Assembly: GCA_020058145.1 (NCBI GenBank)
Contig: JAGVEP010000467.1
Location: 1 to 10,279 of the forward strand
Source of the DNA: Phycisphaerae bacterium
Lineage (GTDB): Bacteria; Planctomycetota; Phycisphaerae; UBA1845; Fen-1342
DNA length: 10,279 nt
Direction of reading: 5' to 3'
Part shown: one piece after another, positions 5,652 through 10,279 of the stretch
Layout of the letters: every line of letters begins with the position of its first letter
How positions within the stretch are numbered: position 1 is the stretch's first letter
The notes under the pieces: generated by a model
Told to the model about the DNA's origin: nothing
Seen by the model: only the letters and a program-made list of their open reading frames with translations
Database searches by the model: none
Program-made: the position numbers and the translations under genes

Positions 5652-6287
5652 ATGAAGAAAGTTTTGGTTTTGGTTGCGGTTCTGAGTGTTGTTGGCGTGG
5701 TGAGTGCTGCGCAAATCGACCTCTTCTGGTCTACCACAGGCATTAGCGACCCTGCGCTGATGTACAGCACGGCGCTCACGAACTTCCAGCCTGCGTTCGT
5801 AGCCCCGACTCCGGTCACCCAGTTGCTCCCCGGTACGTACGATCTGTTCCTGTGGGGCCAGTTCCAGGCGGACTGGGCGGGCTACCAGATTTACGGGATC
5901 GATCTCAAATTCGAGGGCACTGCGACGCACACTCCGTCGGTCGGATACCGGCAGAGGATCGGGGCCGTGAAGCGTTGGGATGGCTCGGCTGGCATCCTGC
6001 TCGACGGCGTAATGGCCGCGGTCACGGCTGCGGGCATCGTTAACAACCCCGGTCACTTGGTCCAGGCGGACGGCAAGTTCCTCATCGGTGCGACCAACAC
6101 CACCGGCGCTCTCAACGATACCCTGACGATGTCGCTGCACACGACCCCTGGCCTGGGCATCGCCTGCCGCGACGCCGAGGGCAACGAAGTGCCGGATCCG
6201 ACCATCATTCCGGCGACTGTCACCTTTGTTCCCGAGCCGGCCAGCGTTCTGCTGGCTTTGGCCGGCCTGTTGATCCGCCGCCGCTAA
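5652..6287 (+). CDS. PEP-CTERM-type secreted protein, paralog 2 (PepB-like)
   Basis: A 211-residue paralog of the protein at 4187. The signal peptide is MKKVLVLVAVLSVVGVVSA (cut near residue 19). The C-terminal tail has PEP near residue 195, a hydrophobic segment (SVLLALAGLLI) and RRR, the PEP-CTERM pattern recognised by exosortase. The central part keeps LFWSTTGIS, YSTALTNFQPAF, GTYDLFLWGQFQADW, GYQIYGIDL, GYRQRIGAVKRWDG, ILLDGVMAAVTAAGI and GIACRDAEG. It is shorter than the paralog by small deletions around residues 35, 55, 95 and 170. GGGAG at 5638-5642 is 9 bases before ATG 5652. It has its own promoter, leader and terminator, and lies between two inverted copies of a ~139-bp repeat, whereas the first paralog lies outside. 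Tandem duplication followed by divergence is the simplest origin. The molecular role is unknown. Confidence 0.88.
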   Translation: MKKVLVLVAVLSVVGVVSAAQIDLFWSTTGISDPALMYSTALTNFQPAFVAPTPVTQLLPGTYDLFLWGQFQADWAGYQIYGIDLKFEGTATHTPSVGYRQRIGAVKRWDGSAGILLDGVMAAVTAAGIVNNPGHLVQADGKFLIGATNTTGALNDTLTMSLHTTPGLGIACRDAEGNEVPDPTIIPATVTFVPEPASVLLALAGLLIRRR

Positions 6288-6319
6288 CCGCGACGACGCT
6301 TACAAACCAGCTAGTTCTC

Positions 6320-6356
6320 AAAGGAGCCGGACATCCAGTCCGGCTCCTTTCTTCTT
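6320..6356 (+). terminator. intrinsic terminator of PepB-like gene
   Basis: AAAGGAGCCGGAC (6320-6332) pairs perfectly over 13 bp with GTCCGGCTCCTTT (6338-6350) around the loop ATCCA. CTTCTT follows. It lies 33 bases after the stop codon, the same distance as the paralog's terminator, though the stem sequence is different. Confidence 0.92.
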
Positions 6357-6604
6357 GCGGCCATTCGCGGTCGTGTCTGGCCACTTCGCGCCCGGCGCTG
6401 CCAGGCGTCCTCGCCGGGGCTCGCCCTGCGTGGCGCGTAGCCGTGTGTGACCCGCAGCACCGCTTACAAGTACCCACAACCTCACATCTGTTAGGGCGAT
6501 TTCAAGAATGGTCTGCTGCCTCGGGCGGGCGAGCCTGCTGGCGCGCCGCGGCTCGGCGGGAGCCTCGCCCTCCCGCGCGACGCCGGGGCTCTATTGAAAC
6601 CGCT
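6357..6604. other. gene-free GC-rich stretch with a 7-bp hairpin
   Basis: No gene is seen. GCGGGAG (6556-6562) pairs with CTCCCGC (6570-6576) around CCTCGCC, next to a CGAGCC...GGCTCG dyad. This GGGAGCCTCGCCCTCCC style is typical of dispersed GC-rich intergenic repeats in large bacterial genomes, but copy number cannot be judged here. Confidence 0.4.
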
Positions 6605-6742
6605 CTAGTGTACTGCCTCGTAAGAAACAGCACGTAAAGTGGGTGGAGTGGGCGTCTCGCCGGGTGGAGTGGGCGCCTCGCCCGCGCCTCGGGCGGCCAA
6701 GATGGCCACCACACCCATGCGCCGATAATTGTGCGGCACTAC
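6605..6742 (-). repeat. ~139-bp repeat, right copy (inverted relative to left copy)
   Basis: Reverse complement of 4950-5088, with about 10 differences including one gap. It carries the GGCCA-AGA-TGGCC hairpin and two tandem 21-base units (6641-6661 and 6662-6682). The two copies flank 1.5 kb holding the PepB-like unit. Similarity weakens beyond GTAGTGCC at the outer end and beyond CTAG at the inner end. No clear target-site duplication was seen. Confidence 0.85.
6641..6682 (-). repeat. two tandem 21-bp units inside the right repeat copy
   Basis: Units 6641-6661 and 6662-6682 differ at one base, in the loop of the small dyad: GGGCGTCTCGCC in one and GGGCGCCTCGCC in the other. They are the inverted equivalents of 5010-5051. 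Confidence 0.8.
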
Positions 6743-7134
6743 ACCAGAATGACTTTGACATCGCGGAGCTGAGCGGTTACTCTGCGGATAGGAGCTTCTT
6801 GGAAGCAGACCGGAGACCGGCGCTGGGATGGAGGCCGTCTACGTCGGCCAACTGCAGTCTGTATCGTGCGGCGACAGCGCGCGTCCGTGGTGGTGTTATG
6901 GGGGCTGCGCGTGTGTTACAAACTGACGAGACGTCGACGGCTCCGTTACGCGCGATTTGGGGCAACGCCGATAGTAGTCGATGTGCAACGATTGTGGTCG
7001 ACGCCAAACTCGCGAGCCAGGTCGTGGTTTACGCGCCTGGTTTCTCACGGCTGGCGCGGCGCACGGCCGCGGTACACTCCGCCGCTCGGGCTCCTGGCAC
7101 CGCTCGCGCGGAGAGTTAAGGCAGTGACATCTTA
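6743..7134. other. gene-free stretch upstream of the protease
   Basis: No gene is supported on either strand; the open frames run on from repeat sequence or lack a ribosome binding site. TACACT at 7073-7078 in a GGTACACTCCG context is a possible -10 for the protease, since the PepA-like promoter uses TACAAT. No matching -35 is seen, so this is weak. Confidence 0.35.
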
Positions 7135-7191
7135 CGGCTGCCCGCTGTGGGCAGCCGGCATCTCGATGGTTCCGGGTTCACGAGATCCCGG
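7135..7191 (+). promoter_or_regulatory. hairpins in the protease leader
   Basis: CGGCTGCCC (7135-7143) pairs with GGGCAGCCG (7149-7157) around GCTGT, a perfect 9-bp stem. Next, ATCTCG (7160-7165) pairs with CGAGAT (7181-7186), and CCGGG (7172-7176) can pair instead with CCCGG (7187-7191). The last two stems interlock and probably exclude each other. There is no T-tract, so a terminator is unlikely; an mRNA leader structure is possible. Confidence 0.4.
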
Positions 7192-7230
7192 TTTTGGCAG
7201 CGTCCGTGTTTCTGTAAAGGAGAGAGTGTG

Positions 7231-10200
7231 ATGAAGCTTCGTTGGATTGGTTTTGGTCTGCTGACCGGCCTGGCTCTGCTGGGCGCTCCGGCACTGGCCG
7301 GTACGATTGACCAGGGACTGCAGGAAGTGCTCGCCGCGAGCAAGCCCGACGACGTCGTGTCGGTGATCGTCCACCTGAATCAGCAAGTCGATCTCGATGC
7401 CCTGGATGCGGCGGTTACGTCGGCGCGCGCGTCAGCCCAGTTGCGGCACGAGCTCGTCGTCCGCGCCCTGCAGACCACCGCGGACACGTCGCAGATGCGA
7501 CTTTTCGATTACCTCCAGCAGTTGTCCGACGCCAATCGCGTGGCGCGCTACGAGGCGTTCTGGATCGTCAACGCCTTCCGCGTGGACACGACGCCGGACG
7601 TGATCCGCGAGCTCGCCGGCCATCCGGACGTGAAAACCGTCTATTTCAACTATGCTATTGAGAGTATCGCTCCGGTCGGCATAGGCGCTGATTCCGGCAA
7701 CAGCGACGGTCAAGACACCCCGGAGCCGGGTCTGACGGCCATCAACGTACCCCAGGTCTGGGCCATGGGCTTTCACGGCGAGGGCATGCTCGTTTCGACA
7801 CTCGATACGGGTGTGGACGGCACGCACCCCGCGCTGCAGAACCGTTGGCGCGGCCTCGACCCGAATTACGCCGGCCACGGTGGCTGGGCCTTCTTCGACC
7901 CGGTGACCAACCAGACCACGCCGTTCGACAGCGGCAGCCACGGCACGCACACTATGGGCACGGTCTGCGGCGGCGCGCCTGGCGATGAAATCGGCGTCGC
8001 GCCGGGCGCCCAGTGGATTCACGCGGCCGTGATCGACCGCGTCAGCCTCCTGCAGACCTGCACGGATGCCGTGCTGTCCTTCCAGTGGCTCGTCGATCCG
8101 GATGGCAACCCGAACACGAACCACGATGTCCCGCACACGAACTCGAACTCGTGGGGCCTCGTGACGGGGCACAACATTCCCCCCTGGAGCACGCCCTGCG
8201 ACAGCAGTTTCTGGAGCTACATTGACGCTTGCGAAACCGCCGGCATCGTCGTGCTGTTCTCGGCGGGTAACGAGGGCACCTCGGGCCTGCGCCGCCCCGC
8301 GGATCGCGCGACCGACGACTACCGGAACGTGGCCGTCGCCTCCGTGATCGGCGACGTGGGCCAGGTTTTCCAGCTTTCGAGCTTCTCTTCACAGGGGCCG
8401 ACGAACTGCACCCCCAGCGGCGACCCATTCATCAAGCCCAACATCGCGGCACCCGGTGACGGCGTCCGTTCTTCCGTCCCGGGCGGTTACGCGTCCTACA
8501 GCGGCACGTCGATGGCGTCGCCGCACATCAACGGCGTGGCAGCCCTGATTCGGCAGGCCTGCCCCGATCTGACGGTGACGGAAGTTAAGCAGATCATGTA
8601 CGACACGGCCATGGACCGCGGGGCGCCCGGCAAGGACAACGGCTACGGCTGGGGCGTCATCGACGCGCTCGCCGCAGTGCAGATGGCCATCTCGATGTGC
8701 GTCTCGTCCGAGGGCAAGCTCACGCTCGACCAGGACGTGTACATGTGCGAGGACACCGTGGCGCTCACGGTGCGCGACCTCGACCTGAACGTCGATCCGA
8801 ATGGCATCGATACGACGACCGTTACGGTGACCTCAAACACGCAGCCGGGCGGCCTGGTTGCGACCCTGAGCGAATCCGACCCGAATAGCAGCCGCTTTGT
8901 CGGCACAGTAACGCTCAGCGCCACCGGCGGAGTCGGCCTGCTCCAGGTCGCCCACGGTGACACCGTCACGGCGACGTATATCGACGCCGATAACGGACAG
9001 GGCGGCTACAACGTCCCGGTTATCGACACCGCGACGGTCGACTGCCTGCCGCCGACGATTTCCAACGTGCAGGCCACAAATATTCAGCCGCGCAGCGCGA
9101 CGATCTCGTTCACCGCGAACGAACCGGCCCGCGGCACCGTACACTACGGCCTGAGCTGCGGAAACCTGAACCAGACCAAGACCGGCGACAGCTTCGCCAC
9201 GAACGCAACGGTCAATCTGACCGGCCTGCAAGACAACACGACGTACTACTTCTCGGTGGACGCCGCGGACCCGGCCGGCAATTCGGTCAGCGATCCGAAC
9301 TGCTACACATTCGCCACGCCGGAGGTCGCGGACTATTTCACTGAGCTCTTCGGCTCCAGCCCCAACGACCTCGACAACCTGAGCCTGAAGTTCGTGCCGA
9401 ACGGCAGCGTGGATTTCTACGTTGCCTGTGTGGAGACGCCGATCTCGGCGCTGCCGACCGATCCGACCGGCGGCACGCCACTTTTGCTCAGCGATGACAG
9501 CTACGTGCAGGTGACGCTCACCGGTGGCGCGCACGTCCTGCTGTACGGCACCAGCTACACCTCGTTCTTCGTCGGCAGCAACGGCTATATCACGTTCACG
9601 ACCGGAGACAGCAGTCTCGGCGAGTCGCTGGCCAGCCACTTCAACCAGCCGCGCATCACCGCGCTGTTTGACGACCTGAACCCGGCCACGGGCGGGCAAG
9701 TGAGCTGGAAACAGCTTGCCGACCGCGCGGCCGTGACGTGGCTGAACGTGCCGGAGTACGGCACGAGCAACCAGAACACGTGCCAGATCGAGATGTTCTT
9801 CGATGGCCAGCTCAGCATCAGCTTCCTGGCTATCGCGGCCACCGACGGTCTGGCCGGTCTCTCGCACTCCACCAGTGTTCCGCCGGACTTTTTCATGAGC
9901 GACCTGTCCGCGGAAGGCTCGTGCGGGCCGCGGCCGCCCAACGCGGTGAGCAACACCGTGGTCGTGCCGGTCGCGACGCCCACCAGCGTCCTGCTGGTGG
10001 CGATCGACGACGGCCTGCCGGACCCGCCGGCCGCGGTGGACATTGAGATTCTGTCGCTGACCTTGCACGGCGCGCTGGCTGACCCGGGCGCGGGCCCGAT
10101 CACCTCCGTGCCCTATACGTTGGTGGGTCACGGGAACCACGTGGTCTACACCGGCGCGGCCGGCTACTACGGCAGCGACTCGTTCCAATTCCAGGCCGAC

Positions 10201-10279
10201 GACGGCGGCACGCCGCCCGAGGGCGGCCCGTCGAACATCGCGACGGAGACGCTGAACGTGCAGTATGACCCGCCGACGA
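7231..10279 (+). CDS. secreted S8 (subtilisin-like) serine protease, mosaic ectodomain (partial, C-terminus beyond right edge)
   Basis: Open for 1016 codons from ATG 7231 to the edge. AGGAG is 8 bases upstream. Residues 1-23 are a signal peptide ending ALA. Residues 25-145 look like an inhibitor/chaperone propeptide. The catalytic domain (about 165-489) has the full triad: Asp192 in STLDTGVDGTHP, His237 in SGSHGTHTMGT and Ser427 in YSGTSMASPH. Oxyanion Asn347 is in SAGNEG. The HTMGT and GWAFFDP features resemble bacillopeptidase F-type subtilases. After it come a beta domain (491-605), a fibronectin type III-like domain (607-690, PPTISNV...TTYYFSVDA), a nidogen-like segment (about 700-900, with FVGSNGYITF, ALFDDLNP and IEMFFDG) and the start of a cadherin/Ig-like repeat (904 on, with GYYGSDSFQFQADD). 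The enzyme should act outside the cytoplasm on proteins; its substrate is unknown. A cell-surface anchor, if present, would lie past the window. Confidence 0.93.
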   Translation, partial: MKLRWIGFGLLTGLALLGAPALAGTIDQGLQEVLAASKPDDVVSVIVHLNQQVDLDALDAAVTSARASAQLRHELVVRALQTTADTSQMRLFDYLQQLSDANRVARYEAFWIVNAFRVDTTPDVIRELAGHPDVKTVYFNYAIESIAPVGIGADSGNSDGQDTPEPGLTAINVPQVWAMGFHGEGMLVSTLDTGVDGTHPALQNRWRGLDPNYAGHGGWAFFDPVTNQTTPFDSGSHGTHTMGTVCGGAPGDEIGVAPGAQWIHAAVIDRVSLLQTCTDAVLSFQWLVDPDGNPNTNHDVPHTNSNSWGLVTGHNIPPWSTPCDSSFWSYIDACETAGIVVLFSAGNEGTSGLRRPADRATDDYRNVAVASVIGDVGQVFQLSSFSSQGPTNCTPSGDPFIKPNIAAPGDGVRSSVPGGYASYSGTSMASPHINGVAALIRQACPDLTVTEVKQIMYDTAMDRGAPGKDNGYGWGVIDALAAVQMAISMCVSSEGKLTLDQDVYMCEDTVALTVRDLDLNVDPNGIDTTTVTVTSNTQPGGLVATLSESDPNSSRFVGTVTLSATGGVGLLQVAHGDTVTATYIDADNGQGGYNVPVIDTATVDCLPPTISNVQATNIQPRSATISFTANEPARGTVHYGLSCGNLNQTKTGDSFATNATVNLTGLQDNTTYYFSVDAADPAGNSVSDPNCYTFATPEVADYFTELFGSSPNDLDNLSLKFVPNGSVDFYVACVETPISALPTDPTGGTPLLLSDDSYVQVTLTGGAHVLLYGTSYTSFFVGSNGYITFTTGDSSLGESLASHFNQPRITALFDDLNPATGGQVSWKQLADRAAVTWLNVPEYGTSNQNTCQIEMFFDGQLSISFLAIAATDGLAGLSHSTSVPPDFFMSDLSAEGSCGPRPPNAVSNTVVVPVATPTSVLLVAIDDGLPDPPAAVDIEILSLTLHGALADPGAGPITSVPYTLVGHGNHVVYTGAAGYYGSDSFQFQADDGGTPPEGGPSNIATETLNVQYDPPT

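Noticed and set aside
7172..7191. CCGGGTTCACGAGATCCCGG resembling a tRNA T-arm
   Set aside because: The loop would be 10 bases instead of 7, and no acceptor, D or anticodon arms were found upstream.
7160..7191. Possible H-type pseudoknot formed by the two interlocking stems
   Set aside because: There is no spare base between the 3' arms to cross the first stem, so both stems forming together is sterically unlikely; alternative hairpins are more plausible.
8833..10188. Long minus-strand open frame (451 codons) opposite the protease
   Set aside because: Composition is Arg/Val/Ala/Gly repeats without domains. The plus strand encodes recognisable protease ectodomains over the same bases.

Overview
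This is a GC-rich window whose gene content points to a planctomycete, probably a relative of the Phycisphaerae. The grounds are two short secreted proteins with PEP-CTERM-type tails, a large secreted subtilase with a mosaic ectodomain, a BatD-like protein, a DUF6941-like protein, and a flagellin. This lineage is inferred from gene types; no marker gene is present.

Layout, left to right: (1) a BatD-like membrane-anchored protein on the minus strand, running off the left edge; (2) a small DUF6941-like protein, divergent from it across 89 bases that hold a symmetric -10 element; (3) a full-length flagellin on the minus strand, convergent with the DUF6941-like gene across a hairpin-rich spacer; (4) about 0.6 kb without a gene; (5) two tandem paralogous PEP-CTERM proteins (called PepA-like and PepB-like here for convenience only), each with its own promoter, structured leader and strong intrinsic terminator; (6) a ~139-bp repeat in inverted orientation on both sides of the second paralog; (7) a secreted S8 serine protease running off the right edge. 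The two edge-truncated genes are open from their start codons to the window ends.

The most notable signal is the matched control region of the two paralogs. Both have an A/T tract near -50, a TTGC...GCAA dyad at -35 and a -10. These are followed by a 34-base block that is identical at 32 positions and starts where transcription is predicted to start. Each block contains a perfect 6-bp hairpin. A second hairpin with GGA in its loop and a shared CTGGCA follow. This looks like a conserved 5' leader RNA belonging to a small gene family. Separately, the flagellin leader has two small hairpins that each present GGA in the loop, one of them over the ribosome binding site, which is the arrangement known for CsrA control of flagellin.

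The genes do not form one operon. Common themes are the cell surface and secretion (flagellin, PEP-CTERM proteins, secreted protease, BatD).
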